Below are positions 25,428 to 33,956 of a stretch of 36,713 nucleotides of DNA, piece by piece. The position numbers and the translations under genes were made by a program. The DNA is taken from contig JABFXX010000660.1 in the NCBI GenBank assembly GCA_013368795.1, forward strand, positions 1 to 36,713, written 5' to 3'. The notes beneath the pieces were generated by a model. That model made no database searches. It worked only from the letters and a program-made list of their open reading frames with translations, and had not been told where the DNA came from. This DNA comes from Kofleriaceae bacterium. Lineage in GTDB: Bacteria > Myxococcota_A > Polyangia > Haliangiales > Haliangiaceae. The first letter of the stretch is position 1. Each line of letters starts with the position of its first letter.

Positions 25428-28400
25428 TCAGCCGCGCTTGGAGGGCGCCGTCGCTACGGGGCGCAGCTGCAGCATCCAGCTTCCAGCGAGCGGCAGCATG
25501 CCTTGCTCGGGAACGCGCGTCAGCCTCTCCGCGACGCCCGCGTCCTGACACACCGCCTGCGTCACGCCGACCGTACCGGCGGGCACCGACGCGAGTGCCG
25601 CCAGGGCGAGCTCGACGTTCTGACCGAAGTAGTCGAGGCGACCGCCCTGCGTCAGCGCCATCATCGGCCCGCGGTGCACGGCGACGTGACACTTGCGGCC
25701 CGCGGTGACCGGATGCGCGTCGACGGCGGCCGCGAGGGCGAGCGCGGCGTCGACGGCAGGACCGGGACGCTCGAACGCGCAGATCGCGAGACCGCCGAAT
25801 GTCTTCAGCAGCGTGCCGCCGAATTCCTTTGCAAGGCCGCCGACGATCTCGAAGAACCGCGCCGCGACGGGGAACGCCTTGCTGTCGCCGAGCTCGGCGA
25901 ACAGGCGCTGCGCGTCGTCGAGCTGCGCGACGAGCAGCGTCGCCTGGGTGACCGCGAGCAGGCGCCCCGGCGCGAGCTGCTGATCGGGGAACAGCTCGCG
26001 GAACGCGGCGCTCGACATCGCGCGTGCGGCCGACAGTGCGAACGCGCGATCGCCGGCGCGCTCGACACGGACGACGACCTCGCGCGGCGCCGGATTGACG
26101 AGCGTCAGCAGCTGATCGCCCGCGGTCAGCGGCGGATTCTCGGCGCTCTCGCCGAGCGTCAGGTCGATGCGGCGCACGCCGCCCGAGGCGGTGACGCGTA
26201 GCTCGTGGCTGCGCGGCAGCTGCGGGCTGCGCACGAGGTAGTAGCCCGGCGCGAGCGTCAGCGGCAGCGCGAACCGCTCGCCGGGCTGCAGGCGGACCTG
26301 TGCCGCGACGTGAGGGAAGTGCGCCGGGCCGCCGATGCAGTACGTGCGCGTCTCGACGTCGCGGATGTCGGGCGACGCGCGGAACGCGAGCTCGATCGCG
26401 CGCGAGAAGTCGACGTCGTAGCCGATGTTGCACGTCTTGCAGCTGCCGTGCTCCTCGATCTTCTTCAGCGAGTCGACGACGTTCGACGGGATCTTGCACG
26501 ATGGACAGATCACGTCCCACACCATCGCGAGCGAGCCGAGCTTCGTCGCGTGAAGGCACGCGTCGATCAGATCGTCCTCGGGGAGCGCGAACTTGTTCGC
26601 GAGCTCGATCGGCCGAAGCCGAGCGACGTCCTGATCCGATGCGTGGAGCAAGTACGAGCCGAGCGCCTCGGCCGCGCGCTCGTCGACACCCTGCTCGACG
26701 AGCTTCGTCTGCAGCTCCGCCACGTGCGCCTGCCCCGCCGGTGACACCGAGACCTCTGGATCGATCGGATCGATCTCGGGCCGCGGCCCTGCGGAGAGCA
26801 CGCTGTCGATGCGCGTGTACACCTTGTCGAGCTTGCGGCGGTACTTCATGCCGAGCTCCCACTTCGCGAGGAGGCGCGCGATGAAGCCGCGTGGCTCGAG
26901 CCTCACCGTGTTGCGCAGCTTCGTGCCGCCGCCCGCGGTGCGCTCGAGCGAGACCTCCGAGACGTACCAGCGCAGCACGCCCTTCTCGAACACGCGCAGC
27001 ACGACGTGCCGGCTGCCCTCGATCCACTCGTACGGATGCTCGCGCCACTTGAGGTTGAGCCCGGCGACGCGCTGGTTGCCCGTCGTGTTCGGGCTCGACT
27101 TCCCCATCGACTCGATCTCGAACCGCACCGGCGCGAGGCCGGTCGCGCGGTTCATCTTCTCGGTGTTCGACACGAACGGCCACAGCGCCTCGGGCGAGCT
27201 CTGCAGCTCCCACTCGAACGAGTACGTCTGCACGCTCGACTCGCGGACGATCGGCGGCGCGGGATGTGCGGTGATCAGCGCCGCGGTGCCGTCACACAGC
27301 TGCTCGATCACGGCGAGCACCTCGGCGGCATCCTGCGGCCGCTGCTTCGGATCCTTCTCGAGGCACCTGCCGACGAGATCGGCGACCTGCGGGCTGACCT
27401 CGGGCACGATCGCGTCGAGCTTCGGCGGCGCCTCGCGCAGGTGCTGGAGGATCACCGCCATCGCGTTGTCGTCCTGCGTCGGAAACGGTGGGCGTCCCGC
27501 GATCAGCGCGAACAGGTTGCAGCCGAGCGCGTAGACGTCGGTTGCCGGCGTCACCTGCGCGCCCTGACATTGCTCGGGCGCCATGAACTCGGGCGTGCCG
27601 AGCACGGCGCCCTCGCGCGTCGCGCCGTCGGCGGCGCCGCTGCTCTCGACGAGGCGCGCGATGCCGAAGTCGCCGAGCTTGACGACCTGGCCGATGGGCT
27701 GCGCCTCGAGCTCGATGCCGGGGCGCACGAACATCAGGTTGTCGGGCTTGATGTCGCGATGGACGATGCCGAGGCGATGCGGCTCGGCGAGCGCACGGCA
27801 CGTATCGGCGACGATGCCGAGCGACAGCCGCTCGGGAAGCTTGCCGAGCCGGCGCAGCGCACCGGCGACGCTGCCGCCGCTGACGAGCTCGAGCACGAGG
27901 TAGTGAAAGCCCTTGTCCTCGTTGAGGTCGACGAAGTTCGCGATGTACGGGCTGCCGACCTTCGCGAGCACGCGGCCTTCCTTGCGGAACCGGCGCAACA
28001 GCTCGGCGTCGCCGGCGATCTCGGGCTTGAGCAGCTTGATCGCGACGTTGGGACCACCGGCGCTGTCGCGCGCTTCCCACACCTCGCCCATCGCGCCGGC
28101 GCCGAGTTGCTTCGCGAGCTCGAACCGGCCGAGCTGCAGCCCGAGCGCGGGCCTCGACGGTCGCGCGACCTCGATCTCGTCGAGCGTCTGCCGCGTGACG
28201 AGCGTGCTCGCGCCGGTGAGCCGTCGCACGAGGGTGGTCGCACTTGGCCTCGCCTCGGGATCCGCTGCGGTCGCGTCGGCGATGATGCTGCGTGCGCCGT
28301 CGTGGACGTCACGCGTCATCGCGAAGATCTCGAGCAGCGCGCCGATCGCGTAGACATCGGCGGCGGCGTCGGGCTCCGCACCGTCGACGATCTCGGGCGC

Positions 28401-28910
28401 GCGGCATTTGAGTGTCCACGGATGCGACTCGGCGCGCAGCGCGAGCCCGGTCAGCTCGATGCGAGGGCGATCGTTCGCGCCAACGTGCACCGCCCATGGA
28501 TCGAGCCGGCCGTGGACGATGCCGACGTGATGCGCCGCCGCGACCGCGCGCGCCAGCTCCCCGAGGATTCCCATCGCACGGACGATGTCGACGCGATCTT
28601 GCTCGACGAGCTCGGCGAGCAGCGGCGTGTTGTCGCCTTCGAGCGTGACCGTCGACGCCTCGATGCCGAGCACGTTGCGCACGCCCGGGTGATCGACGGA
28701 GCCGGCGATGCGCAGCCTCGCCTCGAGCGCGGCCCAGCGCGGCGACGCGGGACCGAATGCGAGCGCGAGCTGCTCGATCAGCTGCTCGCCCTTGCGCGCG
28801 AGGACCGCGCTGCCGTCGGGACCGACGCCGAGCTGCGCGATGGGCAACAGCTCGTCGCTGCCGCTGCTCGGCGCGAACAGCGCAGGCATGGTCTGGTCGA
28901 CCGTTCCCAC
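25428..28910 (-). CDS. Ser/Thr protein kinase with pseudokinase, SRPBCC, zinc-ribbon and degenerate cyclase domains
   Basis: A 1160-residue cytoplasmic protein. Residues 20-235 look like a pseudokinase: VHGRLDPW stands where HRD would be and there is no DFG. Residues 262-540 are a complete kinase with the Gly loop LGAGAMGEV, K292 (VAIK), HRDIKPDN (D386), DFG (414-416), MAPEQ and DVYALGC. Residues 555-705 resemble an SRPBCC/START-type domain (FEWELQSSPEALWPFVSNTEKMNR). Residues 800-830 hold a zinc ribbon (C802, C805, C824, C827), as in DUF5939 cyclase proteins. Residues 985-1130 are like a class III cyclase domain, but the metal Asp residues are replaced (VAQLDDA and KTFGGLAI), so activity is unlikely. 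GTG 28910 is the outermost start; ATG 28889 is an alternative. The gene stands 70 bases from a divergent lipoprotein gene. Confidence 0.85.
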   Translation of the reverse strand: MGTVDQTMPALFAPSSGSDELLPIAQLGVGPDGSAVLARKGEQLIEQLALAFGPASPRWAALEARLRIAGSVDHPGVRNVLGIEASTVTLEGDNTPLLAELVEQDRVDIVRAMGILGELARAVAAAHHVGIVHGRLDPWAVHVGANDRPRIELTGLALRAESHPWTLKCRAPEIVDGAEPDAAADVYAIGALLEIFAMTRDVHDGARSIIADATAADPEARPSATTLVRRLTGASTLVTRQTLDEIEVARPSRPALGLQLGRFELAKQLGAGAMGEVWEARDSAGGPNVAIKLLKPEIAGDAELLRRFRKEGRVLAKVGSPYIANFVDLNEDKGFHYLVLELVSGGSVAGALRRLGKLPERLSLGIVADTCRALAEPHRLGIVHRDIKPDNLMFVRPGIELEAQPIGQVVKLGDFGIARLVESSGAADGATREGAVLGTPEFMAPEQCQGAQVTPATDVYALGCNLFALIAGRPPFPTQDDNAMAVILQHLREAPPKLDAIVPEVSPQVADLVGRCLEKDPKQRPQDAAEVLAVIEQLCDGTAALITAHPAPPIVRESSVQTYSFEWELQSSPEALWPFVSNTEKMNRATGLAPVRFEIESMGKSSPNTTGNQRVAGLNLKWREHPYEWIEGSRHVVLRVFEKGVLRWYVSEVSLERTAGGGTKLRNTVRLEPRGFIARLLAKWELGMKYRRKLDKVYTRIDSVLSAGPRPEIDPIDPEVSVSPAGQAHVAELQTKLVEQGVDERAAEALGSYLLHASDQDVARLRPIELANKFALPEDDLIDACLHATKLGSLAMVWDVICPSCKIPSNVVDSLKKIEEHGSCKTCNIGYDVDFSRAIELAFRASPDIRDVETRTYCIGGPAHFPHVAAQVRLQPGERFALPLTLAPGYYLVRSPQLPRSHELRVTASGGVRRIDLTLGESAENPPLTAGDQLLTLVNPAPREVVVRVERAGDRAFALSAARAMSSAAFRELFPDQQLAPGRLLAVTQATLLVAQLDDAQRLFAELGDSKAFPVAARFFEIVGGLAKEFGGTLLKTFGGLAICAFERPGPAVDAALALAAAVDAHPVTAGRKCHVAVHRGPMMALTQGGRLDYFGQNVELALAALASVPAGTVGVTQAVCQDAGVAERLTRVPEQGMLPLAGSWMLQLRPVATAPSKRG

Positions 28911-28980
28911 CGGGCGCTAGCTTAGCGCACGGCGGCCCACATCGCAGCGACGGAGAAGGTCGCGTAGACTCGTCCCCTCG

Positions 28981-29859
28981 ATGCGACGAGGCTGTCTGCT
29001 CGTGGCGGGGGCCTTCGGGACGGCTTGCGGCCGCGTTGGCTTCGACGCCGCGTCGCAGGACGCTGCTGTCCCGTCGGGTCCGTTCGAGGCGCCGCAGGAG
29101 ATCACCGAGCTGTCGAGCGCGGGGGATGACGATGACCCGACGCTGACCGCGGACATGCTCGAGATCTACTTCGCGTCGACGCGAACCTCTGGGATGGGAG
29201 GGATCAGCGATCTGTTCTCGTCGACGCGCGCGTCTGTCGACGAGCCGTGGAGCCCTCCGGTCTTCGTCACCGAGCTCAACACCGCCACGAACGAGGAGTC
29301 GCCCGGCATCTCGCCCGACGGCTTGACCCTGTGGTTCTCGCGGGCCACGGGCGCCAACCCGGATCTCTACGTGACGACGCGCACCGCGCGGGGGCAGCCA
29401 TGGAATCCGCCCGTGCTGGTGACCGAGCTGAACACGACCGACCTCGAGCTCTCGCCGGAGCCGGCGCGGGATGGCCTGCGCATCGCGTTCTATCGCGAGA
29501 CCCCACGCGTCCTGTACGAGGCGACGCGCGCAACGCCGACATCGCTGTGGAATTCCGCCGTGCGAATCTCCGAGCTGAGCGATCCGGTCTACGGCCACAA
29601 GTCGCCGTTCTTCGTCAGCGATCGCGAGCTGTGGCTCGCGTGGAATCCGTCCGGCACCTACGACCTCTATCGCGCGATCCGGCCTGCCCCCGATCAACCG
29701 TTCGGATTGCCGATGCTCGTCGAGGGCACGGACCTGAACATTGCCGGCGCCGACGACGACGATCCGTGGCTGTCACCCGACGGAGCGACGCTCGTCATGT
29801 CGAGCTCGCGCCCCGAGCTGGGCAAGCAGAAGATCTACATCGCGCATCGCTCGCCGTGA
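28981..29859 (+). CDS. PD40-type beta-propeller lipoprotein
   Basis: The 292-residue protein has a lipobox (FGTAC, Cys16) and a propeller built from repeats of the pattern S-P-(E/D)-(G/A)-x-x-L-x-x-x-S, such as SPGISPDGLTLWFSRATGANPDLYVTTRTARG, LSPEPARDGLRIAFYRE and DPWLSPDGATLVMSSSRPELGKQKIYIAHR. These are WD40-like PD40 repeats as in TolB and related periplasmic binding or sensing proteins. About five blades can be counted, fewer than a full seven-bladed propeller, so it may be a small or incomplete propeller. It is divergent from the kinase gene and convergent with the YwiC-like gene (two bases between the stops). No ligand can be named. Confidence 0.75.
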   Translation: MRRGCLLVAGAFGTACGRVGFDAASQDAAVPSGPFEAPQEITELSSAGDDDDPTLTADMLEIYFASTRTSGMGGISDLFSSTRASVDEPWSPPVFVTELNTATNEESPGISPDGLTLWFSRATGANPDLYVTTRTARGQPWNPPVLVTELNTTDLELSPEPARDGLRIAFYRETPRVLYEATRATPTSLWNSAVRISELSDPVYGHKSPFFVSDRELWLAWNPSGTYDLYRAIRPAPDQPFGLPMLVEGTDLNIAGADDDDPWLSPDGATLVMSSSRPELGKQKIYIAHRSP

Positions 29860-29861
29860 GG

Positions 29862-30641
29862 TCAGCGCACGGCGACGAGCGCGCTGCTCGCCAGCGACGC
29901 GACGACGAGCACGACGCCGATCGTGCGCAGCTTCCTCGGCGACGGTGACAGGATCGCGACGACGGCCGAGAGCGCGACGAGCGGGACCGCGGGGGCCTGC
30001 AAGGGGCGGACGAACGCGACGACGCCGACGATAGCCGCGAGCGCGGCGAGCAGAGCCGCATGGACGGTCGTCGCCCGCGTGCGGCCGCGCCGGTTACCGA
30101 TGACGTCGTGGACCGCGACGACGCTCGCTGCAAAGCCGATCGACCACGCGAGCCACAGCTCGCCCGCGATCGCGAGCGACACGCCGGATGCGGCCGCGAT
30201 CGGCGCACTCGCACCGGGTAGCGCGATCGTCGCGACCAGCTCGCCCCACAGCGAGTGCTGGGCCCGCCGCCATGCGATCGCGACGAGCACGAGCACGGGG
30301 ACCGCGAGCACCGCGCACAAGAGACGCGCATGATCCGGCGCGAGCGCGAGACCGGCTCCACCGCAGACGATCGCGCCGGCGGCGAGCACGCCGAGTCGGA
30401 CGCGCGCCTGGCGACCCGCCTCGGCTTTGACGCGCGGGCCGCGATGGCCGAGGACGACGAGCAGGGGCTCGTTCGCGAGGAACGCGAGGCACGCGCCCGC
30501 GGCGAGCAGGAGCGCCGCCGTCGTCGGGCGTGCGAGCACGAGCGCGGTCAGGAGCGGGACCCCGAGCTGCGCGTATGCACCGTGCTCGCGCGGCCAGAGG
30601 GAGCGCGTCTTCGCACTTCGGGGTTCGTGCCCCGCGGTCAT
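29862..30641 (-). CDS. YwiC-like multispanning membrane protein
   Basis: The 259-residue product starts with SLWPREHGAYAQLGVPLLTAL, close to the P-R-(E/Q)-H-G-A signature of the YwiC-like membrane family. About eight Ala/Leu/Val-rich hydrophobic spans follow, with a basic loop (RGPRVKAEAGRQARVRL) and another His/Asp-containing loop (AVHDVIGNRRGRTRAT). The YwiC-like family has no clear function. The ATG at 30641 is the only start with family support. It lies 11 bases after the stop of the POTRA gene on the same strand, so it is probably the last gene of the ceramidase-POTRA-YwiC set. Confidence 0.75.
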   Translation of the reverse strand: MTAGHEPRSAKTRSLWPREHGAYAQLGVPLLTALVLARPTTAALLLAAGACLAFLANEPLLVVLGHRGPRVKAEAGRQARVRLGVLAAGAIVCGGAGLALAPDHARLLCAVLAVPVLVLVAIAWRRAQHSLWGELVATIALPGASAPIAAASGVSLAIAGELWLAWSIGFAASVVAVHDVIGNRRGRTRATTVHAALLAALAAIVGVVAFVRPLQAPAVPLVALSAVVAILSPSPRKLRTIGVVLVVASLASSALVAVR

Positions 30642-30652
30642 CTCTACGATGA

Positions 30653-31333
30653 CTAGCGCGCTGCGAGCGTCACGTCGACCACCGCGGCTGCGACGTCCGG
30701 GCGCACCGTGGCGACGACTTCGGTCTGCCGGCCGCCGCGCACGGCGATACGCTCGGCGAGTGCGGTGCGGACCTGGTCGACGCGCTCGGCACGGATCACC
30801 TCGCCCTCGGTCAGCGTCACGATGCCGGCGTCGTCGGCATTCGCGCCGGTCACCGTCACCGAGCGAACGCGGAACTGTGGGCCCTGCATGATCGGGAACG
30901 TCACGAACGCGGCGCCGTCGGCGTCGTAGACGACCCGCGGAGTGCCGACATACGCGGCGTAGAAACCGTGTGCGACGAGCGCGTCCTCGAGCACGAGGCG
31001 ATCGTGGCCCAGCCTCGCGTAGTCGACGCGGTCGCCGACGTGCGTCGTGAGCAGCGCGCGCAACGTGGCCGTCGGCAGGCTGCGTCCGTCGAACGAGATG
31101 CTCCGAACTTCCTGCGCGTGGCCCGGCCGCGCGGGCTCGGCCTCCGCCTCGACCGGAAAGTGTCTGATCGCCAAACCGAGGGCCAGGCCCGCCATCCCCG
31201 CCATCACGACTAGTCCACGCACGCTGCCACTGGATTGCAACGGAAGGACCAGATCGGCGGACGGCCAAGCCTTCGCGATCTCCGGGGTTCTCCGGCGACG
31301 AGGAGGCGGTGTGACCGCGCGTCTACGCTTCAC
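30653..31333 (-). CDS. membrane-anchored two-POTRA-domain protein
   Basis: A 226-residue protein with a basic N-terminus, one hydrophobic segment (SVRGLVVMAGMAGLALGLAI, residues 36-56) and two predicted POTRA units. The first is VRSISFDGRSLPTATLRALLTTHVGDRVDYARLG...LEDALVAHGFYAAYV; the second starts at FRVRSVTVTGAN. POTRA domains occur in BamA, two-partner secretion transporters and FtsQ-type division proteins and bind partner polypeptides. No beta-barrel follows, so this is an inner-membrane-anchored version. The GTG start overlaps the ceramidase-like gene's stop by four bases (GTGA), indicating translational coupling. The next gene starts 11 bases after its end. Confidence 0.7.
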   Translation of the reverse strand: MKRRRAVTPPPRRRRTPEIAKAWPSADLVLPLQSSGSVRGLVVMAGMAGLALGLAIRHFPVEAEAEPARPGHAQEVRSISFDGRSLPTATLRALLTTHVGDRVDYARLGHDRLVLEDALVAHGFYAAYVGTPRVVYDADGAAFVTFPIMQGPQFRVRSVTVTGANADDAGIVTLTEGEVIRAERVDQVRTALAERIAVRGGRQTEVVATVRPDVAAAVVDVTLAAR

Positions 31334-33858
31334 AAGTTAACGCTCGTCGCGTTGGCAAACCGGTCGATGATCTTCACGTTGTTCGCCTGCGGGTTGTCGA
31401 GGACGTCGATCGCGCCGTTGGCGTCGGTGGTCGCGGTCGTCGTCGAGAGGATCTGCACGCCGCTGCGCACCTGGACGGTGACCTCCTGGTTCTTCAGCGG
31501 GATCGGCTGGTTCGACTTGAGGTCCATGTCGAGGAGGCGCCAGCCCTTCGGCGCGTTCATCTTCACGACCGAGTGGATCGTGTTGGCCGCGCGCGACGCG
31601 GTCATCGTCAGTCCGCCGCCGACGACGTCGAACGGCTCGCTGTCGAGCGTCCAGCCCTTGCCCTCGACGTGGAAGCGATAGAGACCGAGCGGCACGCCGC
31701 CGCGCTCGTCCATTGCATCCGCGCCGGGCGTGCCGATCCATGGCACGACCTGCCACTCGGCGACCCAGTAGTGCGTCTGCGGGCCCGAGCGCTGCAGTGG
31801 CTCGGGCGTGTACGCGAGCACGACCTCGGCATCCTCGACGACACGGCCGCTGCGCCGCGCGACATCGACGAACACGCCGCTCGACGGCGCGGTCTCGTGC
31901 TGGAGCACGACGTGCGGCGTCTTCACGTTCGGGTCGTCGCCGGTCCACACGAACGTCGCGATGCCGCTGATGCGCTCGACCTGCGCCGCGGGCTGCGCAC
32001 TCGCCGGATGACCCGTGCGTGCCCAGATCGTCTCTGGCACCGTCGCAGGCACCTGACCTGCCAGCGGCGCCGGATCATCGATCTCGAGACCGTCGGTCAT
32101 CGTCGCGAGCTTCACCTTGTCGGCGCCACCGGACGCCCCGTCCTCGCGCATCGGTGTCAGCGCGAGCGGCATCAGCTCGAGCAGGCGCTCGCCGATGTAC
32201 TCGGCCTCGAGCGGTCCCCAGAACGTCACGCTCGGCTCGTAGCCGCCCTTGAGCCAGTCCTCGGGGCGCAGCATGTAGCCGACGTGGCCCTGCGCGTAGC
32301 CGAGGATGATCGTGTGATCCGCGGCCGCCGGCGACTTGCTGCGCAGATACGACGCGAGCATCACGGTCAGCTCGCCGGGCATCGTGCCGATCACGTAGTC
32401 GCCGATGCGCAGCGCCGAGATCGTCGTGCGCGTCGATTCGCAGACCGGGTGCTTCTCGTCGACACCGAAGTCGATCTGGAAGATCTCGCCGAGGATCTCG
32501 CCGGCGACGTCGAGCCGCAGACACGAGCCGTACGGCACGAGGCCCTCGGTGCCCGGGATGTTCGCCGCCGGGAACATCGCGTTGCCGCTCTCGCACAGCG
32601 CGCCGCCGACGGGCGCGTTGAACTCGTCGATCGGCGACACGATGTTGCCGCTGCCGTCGTAGACCTTGCCGTCGGGCGTCTTCGTCGTATCGAACTGCGC
32701 GTACTCGAGCGCGCCGTCGCGGATCGCGAACGTCGCCGCCTTCGGACCGGTCTCGACCGACCTCGTCAGCATCTCGAGCTCGATCGTGTCCTTCATGTTC
32801 GCACCGGCCGCGGTGTACGCAGCCATCATCGTCGTCACCGCGGCGCGGCCGTGGCCCTCCTCGACGGCCCACACGAAGCACGGGTCGCTCGCGTTGCCCG
32901 GCTTCGCGTTGCAATCGATGCCGCCGTGGCCGTTCGGCGAGTTGTCGCCGCCGGCGCTCTGCATGTGCATCACGACGACCTTGCTGTCGAACTGCTCCTG
33001 GAACACGCGCTCGAGCGCACCGGTCGAGTCCGTCGACGCGAACGGGTTGTCGTCGTCGTTGAGCGTGCCGTGCTCGCCGAAGATCGGGATCGCGGCGATC
33101 GGCGTGTCGTCGGTGCCGTCGACCCGGATCAGGTAGAAGTGGTTGTCCTTCTCCTTGCCGCCCGGCAGATCGTCGTTGTCGCCGCGGCGATCGTGATTGA
33201 TCTGGTTCGTCGGATCGAAGTTGCCGTCGTAGAAGAAGCCGATCTTCGCCGGCTTGCGTGCCGCGAGCGCATCGCGTGCCGCGCCCTCGAACGCCGCGAG
33301 GAACCGGTCGTACACGAGCTGCCGCATCTCTCCGGAGCCGAGCTTCAGCGGGCCGTGCCCCGTGAACTGCGCCCAGCCCGAGTGCGAGTGCGATGCGGCG
33401 ATGATGACCTTGCCCGCGTACTCCGGGCCGAGCCGCTGCTCGAGGTCGAACAGCATGCCCTCGTAGACGAAGATCGCGTCGAAGTGGAGGATGACCACCG
33501 TCTCGTCGCCGGCGGTCAGCGCGACCGCCTTCACGCGCGGCGCACTCTCCACACCGATCGACGGATTGAACGAGCCGCTGATCTTCACCTTGCGCGTGTC
33601 GACGACGCCGGCGCTGCCGAGAAAGCCCGCGCGCGACGTGTAGCCGCCGAGTGCCGTTCCTACCGGCACCTCGAGCACGCGCTCTGCCGCGCCCGCCTGC
33701 AGTGCTCCCGCGGTCACCGTGCCGCCCGCTCGCGCGGTCGCGGGCACCGGCTCGTACACGCAGCGCTCGGTCGTGACGCCGTTATCCTTCGGTGCGCCGC
33801 CGTCGTCCCCACATCCGACGAGCACGCAACCGAGAAGTGCCAAAGCCCTCATCCTCAT
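31330..33858 (-). CDS. neutral ceramidase-like lipoprotein
   Basis: An 842-residue predicted lipoprotein (lipobox LVGC, Cys16). The catalytic part resembles neutral/alkaline non-lysosomal ceramidase: SHSHSG (H157/H159), GEHGT (H263), GGDNSPN with likely nucleophile S307, MPGELT (E496) and GYAQGHVGYMLRPEDW (Y528) fit the zinc site and the Ser motif G-D-x-S-P-N. The segment FWGPLEAEYIGERLLEL also fits. Residues 570-842 form beta-rich Ig-like domains rather than a standard ceramidase C-terminal domain. Such enzymes split ceramide into sphingosine and fatty acid. Myxobacteria can contain sphingolipids, so a lipid role is plausible but unproven. Start ATG 33858 or 33852. Its stop overlaps the POTRA gene's start. 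Confidence 0.8.
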   Translation of the reverse strand: MRMRALALLGCVLVGCGDDGGAPKDNGVTTERCVYEPVPATARAGGTVTAGALQAGAAERVLEVPVGTALGGYTSRAGFLGSAGVVDTRKVKISGSFNPSIGVESAPRVKAVALTAGDETVVILHFDAIFVYEGMLFDLEQRLGPEYAGKVIIAASHSHSGWAQFTGHGPLKLGSGEMRQLVYDRFLAAFEGAARDALAARKPAKIGFFYDGNFDPTNQINHDRRGDNDDLPGGKEKDNHFYLIRVDGTDDTPIAAIPIFGEHGTLNDDDNPFASTDSTGALERVFQEQFDSKVVVMHMQSAGGDNSPNGHGGIDCNAKPGNASDPCFVWAVEEGHGRAAVTTMMAAYTAAGANMKDTIELEMLTRSVETGPKAATFAIRDGALEYAQFDTTKTPDGKVYDGSGNIVSPIDEFNAPVGGALCESGNAMFPAANIPGTEGLVPYGSCLRLDVAGEILGEIFQIDFGVDEKHPVCESTRTTISALRIGDYVIGTMPGELTVMLASYLRSKSPAAADHTIILGYAQGHVGYMLRPEDWLKGGYEPSVTFWGPLEAEYIGERLLELMPLALTPMREDGASGGADKVKLATMTDGLEIDDPAPLAGQVPATVPETIWARTGHPASAQPAAQVERISGIATFVWTGDDPNVKTPHVVLQHETAPSSGVFVDVARRSGRVVEDAEVVLAYTPEPLQRSGPQTHYWVAEWQVVPWIGTPGADAMDERGGVPLGLYRFHVEGKGWTLDSEPFDVVGGGLTMTASRAANTIHSVVKMNAPKGWRLLDMDLKSNQPIPLKNQEVTVQVRSGVQILSTTTATTDANGAIDVLDNPQANNVKIIDRFANATSVNL

Positions 33859-33917
33859 CGAGGGGCTGCATAACACGGGGATTGGCCCGACCGCGCGAAC
33901 GTTTTCGGACACGAGCT

Positions 33918-33943
33918 CGATCGTGCAAGACCGTGCACGATCG
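33918..33943. repeat. 10-bp perfect inverted repeat (hairpin) between minus-strand genes
   Basis: CGATCGTGCA (33918-33927) and TGCACGATCG (33934-33943) pair perfectly around a 6-base loop. It lies 13 bases after the stop of the FecR/PEGA gene and about 60 bases before the ceramidase-like start. No T-tract follows in either direction, so it is either an unusual terminator or an operator for the downstream gene. Confidence 0.6.
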
Positions 33944-33956
33944 GCGGAGCGGCGCG

